Shown piece by piece: positions 52,863 through 61,329 of a stretch of 64,000 nt of DNA. Position numbers and translations under genes: made by a program. Position 1 is the first letter of the stretch. The number at the start of each line of letters is the position of its first letter. The notes under the pieces are model-generated. The model worked only from the letters and a program-made list of their open reading frames with translations, was not told where the DNA came from and did not search any database. Source of the stretch: Poriferisocius sp965200775 (GTDB lineage: Bacteria; Actinomycetota; Acidimicrobiia; Acidimicrobiales; Bin134); NCBI GenBank assembly GCA_965200775.1, contig OZ241383.1, positions 1,674,001-1,738,000 of the forward strand, written 5' to 3'.

Positions 52863-53482
52863 CGGCCTTTGCCCAGCCCCCTATCACCCCCAAGGCCGAG
52901 ATAACCAGATCCCGGCTGGTGGACCTCGCCGCCAAGCTATTCATCGAGCGGGGCTACGCCTCCGTTTCCCTGCGCGACATCGCCGGCGAAGCAGGCCTCA
53001 CCAAGGGCGCCATCTACGGCCATTTCCGATCCAAGGGACAGCTTCTTGTGGAGGTAATCCGCACCAGCCTCGAGCGGGCCGACGCCGGCATGGAGCCGGG
53101 AGCGGACGAATCCCCACCACGGTCGGTTTTCAACCTGTTCATCGATCCCGGTAGCAGGGAGCTGCGGCTACTGCAGATTGACGCCGCGGCCGCTGCTCGT
53201 CACGACCCGGATGTGGCGGCGGGAGTGGCCGAACTCTACGCCCAGCGAAACAAGTGGATCCTCGACTCGCTGATCGACATTCCCGACGCCGAAGCCATAG
53301 CGTTCATCATCAACGCCCTGGCATCGGGCATCGGCACCCAGGAAGCCCACGGGCGGGAGGTGCCCGACCCCGGTGCCTGGCAGCGCATCACCGTCGCCAT
53401 GTTCGAGGCCGCATTCCGCGCCGCCCAAGCACGGACAACCCCAGAATCCGGAACCACCCCCAAAGGAGAAACCGAACAGTGA
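52859..53482 (+). CDS. TetR/AcrR family transcriptional regulator
   Basis: A 207-residue regulator. The N-terminal HTH reads RLVDLAAKLFIERGYASVSLRDIAGEAGLTKGAIYGHFRSKGQLLVEV, a textbook TetR DNA-binding domain; the C-terminal ligand domain is divergent. A TTG start at 52859 overlaps the transporter stop (TTGA), and the 3' end overlaps the GH3 gene (GTGA). Lying inside the rightward unit, it probably represses its own operon and perhaps the divergent GH3-GH10-PhyH unit through 46105-46117. Confidence 0.9.
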   Translation: MTAFAQPPITPKAEITRSRLVDLAAKLFIERGYASVSLRDIAGEAGLTKGAIYGHFRSKGQLLVEVIRTSLERADAGMEPGADESPPRSVFNLFIDPGSRELRLLQIDAAAAARHDPDVAAGVAELYAQRNKWILDSLIDIPDAEAIAFIINALASGIGTQEAHGREVPDPGAWQRITVAMFEAAFRAAQARTTPESGTTPKGETEQ

Positions 53483-55881
53483 ACCAGCTCTACCAGAACC
53501 CAGAGGCCGGCATCGACGAGCGAGTCGGCGACCTGCTCAGCCTGATGACGCTGGAGGAGAAGGTGGCGCAGCTCGGCGCCATCTGGCTCTTCCAACTCGC
53601 CCCCGACGGAAAGTTCAACGACGACCACGTGGCTGGGGAGTTGGCCAACGGCGTCGGGCAAGTAACCAGGGTCGGCGGCAGCACCGGGCTCTTGGCCAAC
53701 GAATCGGCGCAGATCGTCAACCAGATCCAGCGGGTGCTGATGCAGAGAACCCGCCTTGGCATCCCGGTGGTAGTACATGAGGAAGCGGTGGCCGGGTTCC
53801 TGCACCGGGGGGCCACCACCTTCCCCCACGGGCTCGGTCTGGCCGCCACCTGGAACACCGACCTGGTGGCCGAAGTGGCCGGTGTTATCCGCACCCAAAT
53901 GCTGGCGGTAGGAGCCCGGCACAACCTGGGGCCGGTGTTCGACGTAGCCCGGGACCCCCGCTGGGGCCGGGTGGAGGAGACCTACGGGGAATCGCCCGAG
54001 CTGTGCGCTCGCATGGGCACCGCCTACGTCCGGGGCATGCAGACCGACGATCTGGCCGCCGGGGTGGTGTGTACCGGCAAGCACTTCCTGGCCTACGGGA
54101 TTTCCTCAGGAGGGCGCAACTGCGCGCCGGTCCACCTCGGGGGCCGGGAGCTGCGGGAGGTGTACGCCGAGCCGTTCGCCGCCACCATCCGCGACGCCGG
54201 CCTGGCCTCGATGATGAACAGCTACTCGTCGATCGACGGGGTTCCGGTGGTGGCGAGCCACGAGCTCCTCACCGAGTTCCTGCGGGGCGAGTTGGGCTTC
54301 GACGGCACGGTGGTGGCCGATTACTTCTCGATAATCCAGCTCGTAGTGAACCACATGACCGCCCACGACAAGACCGAAGCGGCGGTGGCCGCCCTGAGCG
54401 CCGGACTTGACGTGGAGCTGCCTGCCCACGACTGCTACCAGGAGCTTCCCGACGCGGTGCGTGACGGCCGGATCGACGAGGCCGTTGTGGACCAAGCCTG
54501 CGCCCGTGTACTGGCCCAGAAGTTCAAGCTCGGCCTGTTCGAGAACCCCTACGTGGACGCCGACCGGACCATCGAGGTGTTCGACACCCCCGAGCAGAGG
54601 TGCCTGGCTCGCCTAGCGGCCGCCGAGAGCACCATCCTGCTGAACAACGACGGAGTGCTGCCCCTGGCTTCCGACCTCTCCTCCCTAGCCGTGATCGGTC
54701 CCCACGCCGACGACCAGCGGCTGCTCCAGGGGGACTACCACTACCCGACCCACCTCGAGATCATCTACCAAGCACGCTCGGCTGAGCTGCTGGAGAACCT
54801 GGTGTCCATCGGAGCGGGAAGCGACACCGGCAGCACCGAACAGCTCCCCGAACCCGGCGACGCCGCCACCATCGAGAACTTCGCCGCCGGACCTCATTTC
54901 ACCCCTCACGTCACCCCACTGGAAGGCCTCCGGTCGGCGCTGGCCGGCACCTCCATCGTTCACGTGCCTGGCTGTTCCGACTCCGGCGACGACCGATCCG
55001 GCATCCCGGACGCGGTGGCCGCCGCCGAAGCGGCCGACGTGGCCGTAGTGTTCGTGGGAGCCCGGTCGGGGCTGGTCAGCAATGCCACAGTGGGCGAGGC
55101 CCGCGACGCCACAAGCCTCGACCTACCGGGGGTGCAGGACGAGCTGGTGGCTGCGGTGGCCGCCACCCGAACCCCCACCGTGGTGGTGGTGATCAGCGGT
55201 AGAGCCCACACGCTGGAAGCGGTCGACGCCGTGGCCAACGCCCTGGTGTGGTCGATACCGCCCGGCGAGGAGGGCGGCAACGCCATCGCCGACATCCTCA
55301 CCGGGGCTGTCAACCCGGCAGGGCGGCTGCCGGTGTCGCTGGTCAAGCACGTCGGGCAGATCCCGCTGCACCACGACATGAGACGCCGGGGCGACCGGTC
55401 GGAGTTCTACGGCCCCTACGTGGACCGCGACGTAAACGCCCTCTACTGGTTCGGCCATGGCCTGTCGTACACATCGTTCGAGTATTCCGAACCCAGAGTG
55501 GTGGCCGGTTCGACCACCGAGCCGACCGTGGTTTCGGTGGAGGTGACCAACACCGGCTCCCGCGACGGCGACGAGGTGGTGCAGCTCTACACAACCGACG
55601 AGGTGGCCCCTGTAGCCCGCCCCATCCGGGAGCTGATCGGCTTCACCCGGCTGCCCATCCCGGCCGGGGCCACCCGCACGGTGAGCTTCACAGTGCATCC
55701 CAGCCGCCTAGCCTTCCACGGTCTCGACATGACCCTAGCCACAGAGCCGGGGCAGTTCACCTTCCGGGTTGGCGGGTCTTCTTTCGACCCGAACATGGCC
55801 GAGGCAAGCGTCACCCTCGACGGGCCGACCACCGCTTACGACCGCCGTACGATCGTCGCCACGGCGGTGGAGATCTCCTGA
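53479..55881 (+). CDS. GH3 family beta-glycosidase (beta-glucosidase/xylosidase-like)
   Basis: An 800-residue GH3 enzyme with no signal peptide. The N-terminal barrel has nucleophile Asp281 (DGTVVADYFSI), GARHNLGPVFDVARDPRWGRVEETYGESPEL and KHFLAYG. The second domain includes VVFVGARSGL, and a fibronectin-III-like C-terminal domain (VEVTNTGSRDGDEVVQLYT) completes it. It lacks the PA14 insert of the GH3 at 43678 and is only distantly similar, so the two probably cut different linkages. The GTG at 53479 has AAAGGAG upstream and overlaps tetR. The sulfatase gene follows after 13 bp. Confidence 0.9.
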   Translation: MNQLYQNPEAGIDERVGDLLSLMTLEEKVAQLGAIWLFQLAPDGKFNDDHVAGELANGVGQVTRVGGSTGLLANESAQIVNQIQRVLMQRTRLGIPVVVHEEAVAGFLHRGATTFPHGLGLAATWNTDLVAEVAGVIRTQMLAVGARHNLGPVFDVARDPRWGRVEETYGESPELCARMGTAYVRGMQTDDLAAGVVCTGKHFLAYGISSGGRNCAPVHLGGRELREVYAEPFAATIRDAGLASMMNSYSSIDGVPVVASHELLTEFLRGELGFDGTVVADYFSIIQLVVNHMTAHDKTEAAVAALSAGLDVELPAHDCYQELPDAVRDGRIDEAVVDQACARVLAQKFKLGLFENPYVDADRTIEVFDTPEQRCLARLAAAESTILLNNDGVLPLASDLSSLAVIGPHADDQRLLQGDYHYPTHLEIIYQARSAELLENLVSIGAGSDTGSTEQLPEPGDAATIENFAAGPHFTPHVTPLEGLRSALAGTSIVHVPGCSDSGDDRSGIPDAVAAAEAADVAVVFVGARSGLVSNATVGEARDATSLDLPGVQDELVAAVAATRTPTVVVVISGRAHTLEAVDAVANALVWSIPPGEEGGNAIADILTGAVNPAGRLPVSLVKHVGQIPLHHDMRRRGDRSEFYGPYVDRDVNALYWFGHGLSYTSFEYSEPRVVAGSTTEPTVVSVEVTNTGSRDGDEVVQLYTTDEVAPVARPIRELIGFTRLPIPAGATRTVSFTVHPSRLAFHGLDMTLATEPGQFTFRVGGSSFDPNMAEASVTLDGPTTAYDRRTIVATAVEIS

Positions 55882-55894
55882 AAGGAGTGCCGGC

Positions 55895-57427
55895 GTGCGC
55901 TTCCTCTACATCGACATCGACACCCTCCGGGCCGACCATCTCGGGTGCTACGGGTACCACCGCGACACCTCGCCCAACATCGACGCCCTGGCTTCCGAGG
56001 CGATCCGGTTCGACAACGTGTATGCATCCGACGTGCCCTGCCTGCCGTCGCGCACAGCCCTGTCCACCGGGATGTTCGGCATCCGCAACGGGGTGGTGAA
56101 CCACGGGGGCGTCGCGTCCGACCTGCGGGCCGAGGGCCCCCGCCGCCAGTTCATCGGCATGATCGCGGCCAACTCGTGGGCATCGAAGTTCTACTACGAC
56201 GGGTGGCACACCGCTTCGATCTCCAGCTTCCCCTTCCGCCATTCGGCCTCGTGGTGGAACCACGGCGTGATGGAGGCCATGAACCTCATGCGGGGCATGG
56301 GTGGAGAGCGGGCCGACCAGGTGCTGCCTGGTGCCCTCGACTGGCTCGACCGCCGGGGAGCCGCCGACCGGTGGTTCCTGCACGTTCACCTCTGGGACCC
56401 CCACACCCCCTACAACACCCCCAACCGCTACGGAAACCCGTTCGAGGGTGACCCCCCTCCCGCATGGCACACCGAGGAGATCCGCCAACGCAACTGGCAG
56501 TGGGCCGGACCCCACTCGGCCCAGGAGCCGTGGGGCTTCACTCCCGACGAATGGGGCCCGCCCCCCAAACGCCAGCCATGGAACGCCCACTCCATGGAAG
56601 CGGTGAAGGACATCTTCGACGGCTACGACGTGGGCATTCACTACGCCGACCACGCCGTCGGAGTGATGCTGGACAAGCTCGACAGCCTCGGGGTACTGGA
56701 CGACACCGCTGTTCTCGTCTCGTCCGACCACGGCGAGGCATTCGGCGAGCTAGGTGTGTACGCCGACCACCAAGCCGCCGATCAGGCCACCTGCCACATA
56801 CCGGCCATCCTCCGCTGGCCGGGCCTAGCTCCCCGGTCGTATTCGGGGCTGCACTACCACCTCGACGTTGCGGCCACCGTGGTTGATCTGGCCGGGATAG
56901 GTGTGCCCGACAGATGGTGGAGCGGCCAGTCGGCCAAGACTGCCCTCGAGGCCGGCACCGAGGCCGGTCGCAATGCGTTGGTTCTGTCGCAGGGAGCGTG
57001 GTCGTGCCAGCGGGGGGTGCGGTGGGGCGACCACCTCTATCTCAAGACGTGGCACGACGGATTCCACCCCCACTGGGGCGACGAGATGCTCTTCAACGTT
57101 GCCGATGATCCCCACGAGGTTCACGACCTCGCCGGCGGCGACGGGGAGCGGGTAGCCGAGGGCCGATCGATCCTTGAGGGATGGACCGCCGAGCAACTGG
57201 AACAGGGGCTCGGCGACCGGCGCGACCCAATGGAGGTGGTGATGGCCGAGGGCGGGCCGTACCACGTTCGGGGCCACCTGCACGCCTACCTGGAACGGTT
57301 GAGGGAAACCGGCCGGGACCCGTGGGCCGCGGCCCTGGAAGAGCGGTACCCCGAGGAAGCGAAGGCGCCTAACGAGCCACGGGGACCGGTTCTGCCGATA
57401 CCGATACCGGAACTCCGCCGCGAATAA
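55895..57427 (+). CDS. Sulfatase (type I, formylglycine-dependent, Cys-type)
   Basis: A 510-residue arylsulfatase-superfamily enzyme. The activation motif is C49-L-P-S-R53 in DVPCLPSRTALSTG, so Cys49 must be converted to formylglycine by a maturase not encoded here. Metal ligands appear in FLYIDIDTLRADHLGCYGY and VSSDHGEAFGELG. No signal peptide: a cytoplasmic sulfatase fits desulfation after import. The GTG at 55895 follows an AAAGGAG site, 7 bp spacing. The last 59 bp overlap the convergent PhyH gene. It probably removes sulfate from the glycoside handled by the adjacent GH3. Confidence 0.9.
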   Translation: MRFLYIDIDTLRADHLGCYGYHRDTSPNIDALASEAIRFDNVYASDVPCLPSRTALSTGMFGIRNGVVNHGGVASDLRAEGPRRQFIGMIAANSWASKFYYDGWHTASISSFPFRHSASWWNHGVMEAMNLMRGMGGERADQVLPGALDWLDRRGAADRWFLHVHLWDPHTPYNTPNRYGNPFEGDPPPAWHTEEIRQRNWQWAGPHSAQEPWGFTPDEWGPPPKRQPWNAHSMEAVKDIFDGYDVGIHYADHAVGVMLDKLDSLGVLDDTAVLVSSDHGEAFGELGVYADHQAADQATCHIPAILRWPGLAPRSYSGLHYHLDVAATVVDLAGIGVPDRWWSGQSAKTALEAGTEAGRNALVLSQGAWSCQRGVRWGDHLYLKTWHDGFHPHWGDEMLFNVADDPHEVHDLAGGDGERVAEGRSILEGWTAEQLEQGLGDRRDPMEVVMAEGGPYHVRGHLHAYLERLRETGRDPWAAALEERYPEEAKAPNEPRGPVLPIPIPELRRE

Positions 57428-58196
57428 CCCCCACCCAGTCCTGGTTTGAGGCCCGATCCCCGGTGCTGTCCGCCGCCGCGTAGTGATACACCATGGCTGC
57501 CCGGCTCGACTGTGACCGGTTGTCGGTGGACATGTGGCGCAGGTGGGAGTGGAACACCAGCAGGTCGCCTGGGCTCATCAACACCACCTCGGCGGCTTCG
57601 ACATCGGCGTCAACGATCTCCACGTACCAGGCCCCGGCGTGCTCGCGCCGGTCGGGAACCACGGCGTGAATGTGCTCCCGATGGGAACCCGGCACCACCC
57701 AGAGCGGGCCGTTTTCGGGAGTGGCCTCGGTACAGGCCAGCCACACCCCCACTTGAGGGGAAGGCTCGAGCCGGAAGTAGAAGTTGTCCTGGTGCCAGGG
57801 CTGGCCCAGCGCTCCGGGATGCTTGAAGATGAACTGGGAGAGGAAGCAGTCCACTTCACCCCCCAGCAGCTTCCCCACGATGGCCAGCAGCCGGGGGTCG
57901 GTGGCAAACGACCGGAACACGTCCTCGCAGCGCATGACCCGGAATATCTTCGACAGCCGGGCCCCGGCATCGCCGTTTTGGGCAAGGGCTGTTTCCTCGT
58001 TGACGATCAGGTCGGTGCGTGGCTCTCCAGCGGCCACCGAACGGGCGATCTCTTCGACCCGGCGGATCATGGCACCAGTTACCGACTCGCCGACGAACCC
58101 TCGCCGGATGAAGTAGCCGTCGGTGTTCCAGGCGGCCTGCTCCTCCTCGCTCAGAGCAGCGGGACAGGCAGGAACCGAAAGCAGGCCGGAATCCAT
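57369..58196 (-). CDS. Phytanoyl-CoA dioxygenase (PhyH) family oxygenase
   Basis: A 275-residue Fe(II)/2-oxoglutarate oxygenase. The facial-triad motif HxD is in GQPWHQDNFYFRLEP and the distal His is in DLLVFHSHLRHMSTDN. SGAPENGPLW-like NGPLWVVPGSHREHIHAV is typical of PhyH. It differs clearly from the PhyH at 41394, so it is not a recent duplicate. The ATG at 58196 is chosen over 58259 because a -10-like GATAAT lies 6 bp before it and the IclR-type operator lies further upstream. It diverges from the IclR gene. Confidence 0.87.
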   Translation of the reverse strand: MDSGLLSVPACPAALSEEEQAAWNTDGYFIRRGFVGESVTGAMIRRVEEIARSVAAGEPRTDLIVNEETALAQNGDAGARLSKIFRVMRCEDVFRSFATDPRLLAIVGKLLGGEVDCFLSQFIFKHPGALGQPWHQDNFYFRLEPSPQVGVWLACTEATPENGPLWVVPGSHREHIHAVVPDRREHAGAWYVEIVDADVEAAEVVLMSPGDLLVFHSHLRHMSTDNRSQSSRAAMVYHYAAADSTGDRASNQDWVGVIRGGVPVSVSAEPVPVAR

Positions 58197-58233
58197 CGTC
58201 GAATTATCCCAGATTCCCACGCCGCACCGCGAT

Positions 58234-58258
58234 TGTTCCGCCATGTGGAACTGTTCCA
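58234..58258. promoter_or_regulatory. IclR-type operator between PhyH and the IclR gene
   Basis: TGTTCCGCCATGTGGAAC (58234-58251) is an 18-bp dyad with arms GTTCCGC and GTGGAAC (6 of 7 paired). It overlaps a perfect 13-bp palindrome TGGAACTGTTCCA at 58246-58258, giving three half-sites GTTCC-GGAAC-GTTCC. Spaced GGAAC/GTTCC arms are typical of IclR-family operators. It lies midway in the 83-bp divergent gap, so it could control both genes. Confidence 0.65.
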
Positions 58259-58279
58259 AGATCGGGGTATCCTGAGGGC

Positions 58280-59032
58280 ATGGCAGTGCAGTCGGTCGAG
58301 CGGGTGTTCATGCTGCTTCGAGCTCTGGCGCAGGAGCCCCTTGGGGTCACCGACTTGGCCGAACGGGTTGACCTGCCCAAGAGCACAGTGGCCCGGCTGC
58401 TGGCGGCTCTTGAGGCCGAGAACGCGGTCGAACAGGCCGAAGCGGGAGGGGTGTACCGGCTGGGCGAGGGCCTGATCGACATCGCTGGCACCGCGCCTGC
58501 CGGCCGTAACCTCATCGCCGCCGCACGCCCCCACCTGCTGGAGCTGAGCGAGGCGTTGGGAGAGGTGGCCGGGCTGTCGATTATCGACGACGGGCAGGTG
58601 TGCTACCTCGACCACACCGAGTCGTCGTCCGATGTCCAGCTTCGGGATTGGACCGGGGAGTACGCCCCCCTCCACGCCGTTCCGGCTGGTATGGCGATGC
58701 TGGCTCACCTGCCCCACGACGAGCAGGAGGACTTTTTGGCCCTTCCGCTGGAACCCAGCACCCCGTGGACCACTGTCGATCCCGAGGCGCTGAGAGAGCG
58801 CCTGGCCCAGACCCGAAGCCTCGGCTACGTGTGGGGCTACGAGGAGTTCACCGAGGGGATCAACTCGGTGGCCGCTCCGGTGTTGGACGACAGCAACCTC
58901 CCTCTGGCCGCCATCCACGTCCACGGCCCGGCCTACCGCTATCCCGATCCCGATCTGGCTCACGACCTGGGTGTGGCGGTGGTAGCCGCAGCTCATCGCC
59001 TGGCGGCCCAACTCAAGGAGTTGCCCGGTTAG
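58280..59032 (+). CDS. IclR family transcriptional regulator
   Basis: A 250-residue regulator. The winged HTH reads SVERVFMLLRALAQEPLGVTDLAERVDLPKSTVARLLAALEAENAVEQ, and the effector domain has the IclR pattern (GLSIIDDGQVCYLDHTESSSDVQLRDW; PLHAVPAGMAMLAHL; GYEEFTEGINSVAAPV). The ATG at 58280 lies 6 bp after a -10-like TATCCT, compatible with a leaderless message. It probably autoregulates through 58234-58258, controls the divergent PhyH, and may act on the corrinoid operon at 34996, which carries similar sites. Confidence 0.92.
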   Translation: MAVQSVERVFMLLRALAQEPLGVTDLAERVDLPKSTVARLLAALEAENAVEQAEAGGVYRLGEGLIDIAGTAPAGRNLIAAARPHLLELSEALGEVAGLSIIDDGQVCYLDHTESSSDVQLRDWTGEYAPLHAVPAGMAMLAHLPHDEQEDFLALPLEPSTPWTTVDPEALRERLAQTRSLGYVWGYEEFTEGINSVAAPVLDDSNLPLAAIHVHGPAYRYPDPDLAHDLGVAVVAAAHRLAAQLKELPG

Positions 59033-59056
59033 GCTTCCCAGGTGCGACTGGGAGAA

Positions 59057-60286
59057 ATGGACACGTCCAGCTTGTTGCGTTCCATGCGATCGGGATTGGC
59101 CGCGGTGGTTGTCGCCGTGCTGCTGTTGGTCGGTGCCTGTGGGTCGGACGATTCGGATTTCGACGGGACGGTACGCCTCGGGGTGGCTCTGAGCGAGACA
59201 GGCCGATTCTCGGTTGAAGGCACCCATTCCAGGCACGGCTACGCAGCGTGGGAGCAGTGGGTGAACGAGGAGCGGGGCGGAATTCGCATCGGCGACAAGC
59301 GCTACCGGGCCGAGATCGTCTACCACGACGATGAATCCGACGGCGACCGGGCTGCCGACCTGGTGCAGCAGCTCATCGATACAGACAAAGTGGACTTCCT
59401 GCTCGGCCCGTACTCCAGCGGGATCACCATGGGGGCCAGCGCAGTGGCCGAGGCCAACGATGTGCTTATGGTCCAGGGCAACGGAACGTCCGACGCCCTG
59501 TTCGAGCGTGGTTTTCGCAACCTGTTCGGGGTGTCCACGGTGGCCGGCGACTACCTGGGGGGTGCCATCGAGGCCCTGGCCGCCGAGGGAGCCCAAACCG
59601 CGGTGATGGCCTACAAGGATTCGGCATTCCCCGCCGCCGTAGCCGAAGGAGCGCTCGGGCACCTGCAGGCTCACGGAATGGAAACGGTGGCGGTTGAGAT
59701 CTTTCCCGGCGACCCCACCCCCGACGACATAGCGGCGGTGATGGGCAAGCTGAGCGAAGTCGAGGCCGAAGTGTTCATCGGTGCCGGGCACTACAGTGAC
59801 TCTGTTGAGATGTTGAAGACAGCCGCCACGCTGGGGTACGCCCCCAACGCCATGGTTTTGACGGTGGGACCGGTGGATCCCGACCTCAGGATCGACTCCG
59901 GCACCAACACCGACGGGCTGCTGGGATCGACCCAGTGGGAACCCACCATGGCCTACCGGGGCCCGTACTTCGGCTCAGCTCTCGAGTACGCCGAGTACTA
60001 CGAGAGCCTGTGGGGTGAGCCCCCGGTGTATCAGGCGGCCAGCTCCACAGCTTCAGCGCTGGCGTTGCAGATGGCCATCGAGAACGCCGGCACCCTGGAC
60101 ACAGATGCGGTGCGGTCGGCGTTGCAATCGCTGGATTTGGAGACGTTCTACGGGCCGATCCGCTTCGACGGTCGGGGGGTGAACGTGGCCAAGCCCATCG
60201 GCACGGTGCAGGTGCAGAACACCCAGGTAGTGGTGGTGGCACCAGCCAGCGCAGCCACCGCCGAGCTGGAGTATCCGTTGGGTTAG
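59057..60286 (+). CDS. Branched-chain-type ABC substrate-binding lipoprotein
   Basis: About 409 residues. A signal peptide with lipobox (VLLLVGAC) precedes a type-1 periplasmic-binding domain of the LivK/Peripla_BP_6 class (VRLGVALSETGRFSVEGTHSRHGYAAWEQWVNEERGGI; LLGPYSSGITMGASAVAEANDV). It follows the IclR gene closely, so they are probably co-transcribed. No permease or ATPase genes lie next to it in this window. Start alternatives are GTG 59042 and ATG 59084. In context it may bind a methylated amine or betaine, but this is inferred only from neighbours. Confidence 0.85.
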   Translation: MDTSSLLRSMRSGLAAVVVAVLLLVGACGSDDSDFDGTVRLGVALSETGRFSVEGTHSRHGYAAWEQWVNEERGGIRIGDKRYRAEIVYHDDESDGDRAADLVQQLIDTDKVDFLLGPYSSGITMGASAVAEANDVLMVQGNGTSDALFERGFRNLFGVSTVAGDYLGGAIEALAAEGAQTAVMAYKDSAFPAAVAEGALGHLQAHGMETVAVEIFPGDPTPDDIAAVMGKLSEVEAEVFIGAGHYSDSVEMLKTAATLGYAPNAMVLTVGPVDPDLRIDSGTNTDGLLGSTQWEPTMAYRGPYFGSALEYAEYYESLWGEPPVYQAASSTASALALQMAIENAGTLDTDAVRSALQSLDLETFYGPIRFDGRGVNVAKPIGTVQVQNTQVVVVAPASAATAELEYPLG

Positions 60287-60348
60287 TTGCGGCTGCCCAA
60301 CTCCATTACCCGTTTGGCTGGAGGCGGCCGACTACCACCGGGCTCCCA

Positions 60349-61329
60349 TCAGGAGCGGCGGCGGCGGACTTCCTCGGTGATGGCGGGGATCATTTCGTGG
60401 AGGTCGGCTATCACGGCCCAGTCGGCCTTGACCACCATGTTGGCCTCGGGGTCGGTGTTGATGGCCAGGATGTGCTTGCTGGCCTTGGCCCCAACCCAGT
60501 GCTGGATGGCCCCCGATATTCCGGTAGCGATGTAGACCTCCGGGGTTATGCGGGTTCCCGTCTGACCCACCTGATCCGAGTGGGGCCTCCACCCATTGTT
60601 AGTCACCGCCCGGCTGCACCCCACCCGGCCCCCGAGCAGCCCGGCCAGCTCTTCCAGGGGGGCGAACGCCTCGGCCGAGCCCACGCCCCGGCCTCCTCCC
60701 ACCACCACCGGGGCTGTGGACAGAGTGATTCCCGCTTCCAGCACCACCCGATCCTTCACCATGGTGCGGGCCAAGGACGGATCGAGGTTCACCTCCACCG
60801 ACTCCACTGCCGGTTCCGACGCTGAGTCGGCCCGCTGGGCGGCGATGGCGTGCAGCCCGTAGGTGATCAGGGGCAGGTCCGAGCTGAGCAGGGCGTCCTC
60901 CAGCAGCGACCCGCCCCACTGCTGGCGGGTCATCGTCCACTCCCCCGTGCCCGGAGCCAGCTCGACAGCGGTGCAGTTGGCAACGAACGGTAAGTCGAGA
61001 CGGGCCGCGGCTTGGGCCATGACCTCGTTACCCCGCTCGCTTCCCCCGGCCACCACGCCCCCTGGGTTGAGACGCCGGACCAGCTCGGCTACCGACTCCC
61101 CCCAAGCCTCGGGACCGAAGTCGCCCAGCACCTCGTGGACCACGGTGTAAACAGCCTCGGCACCGTAGGCCCCAGCCTCGGCGGCCAACTCAGCGGCATC
61201 GGAGCCGATGAGCGCGGCGTGCAACGGCACCCCCATTTGCTCGGCCAGGCCGGTGCCCGCTGTCAACGCTTCCCGGCCGGCCTCGGCCATGGCCCCCCTG
61301 TCGTGCTCCACCACAACCAGGAGCATCAC
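60349..61329 (-). CDS. etfA: Electron transfer flavoprotein alpha subunit
   Basis: A 326-residue FAD-binding subunit. The FAD-domain signature VGQTGTRITPEVYIATGISGAIQH is clear, followed by SKHILAINTDPEANMVVKADWAVIADLHEMIP. It accepts electrons from flavin dehydrogenases with the beta subunit. It overlaps etfB by 4 bp and is the last gene of a minus-strand unit after the dimethylglycine-dehydrogenase-like gene, so it is probably the dedicated electron acceptor of that enzyme. It converges on the binding-protein gene 62 bp away. Confidence 0.94.
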   Translation of the reverse strand: MMLLVVVEHDRGAMAEAGREALTAGTGLAEQMGVPLHAALIGSDAAELAAEAGAYGAEAVYTVVHEVLGDFGPEAWGESVAELVRRLNPGGVVAGGSERGNEVMAQAAARLDLPFVANCTAVELAPGTGEWTMTRQQWGGSLLEDALLSSDLPLITYGLHAIAAQRADSASEPAVESVEVNLDPSLARTMVKDRVVLEAGITLSTAPVVVGGGRGVGSAEAFAPLEELAGLLGGRVGCSRAVTNNGWRPHSDQVGQTGTRITPEVYIATGISGAIQHWVGAKASKHILAINTDPEANMVVKADWAVIADLHEMIPAITEEVRRRRS

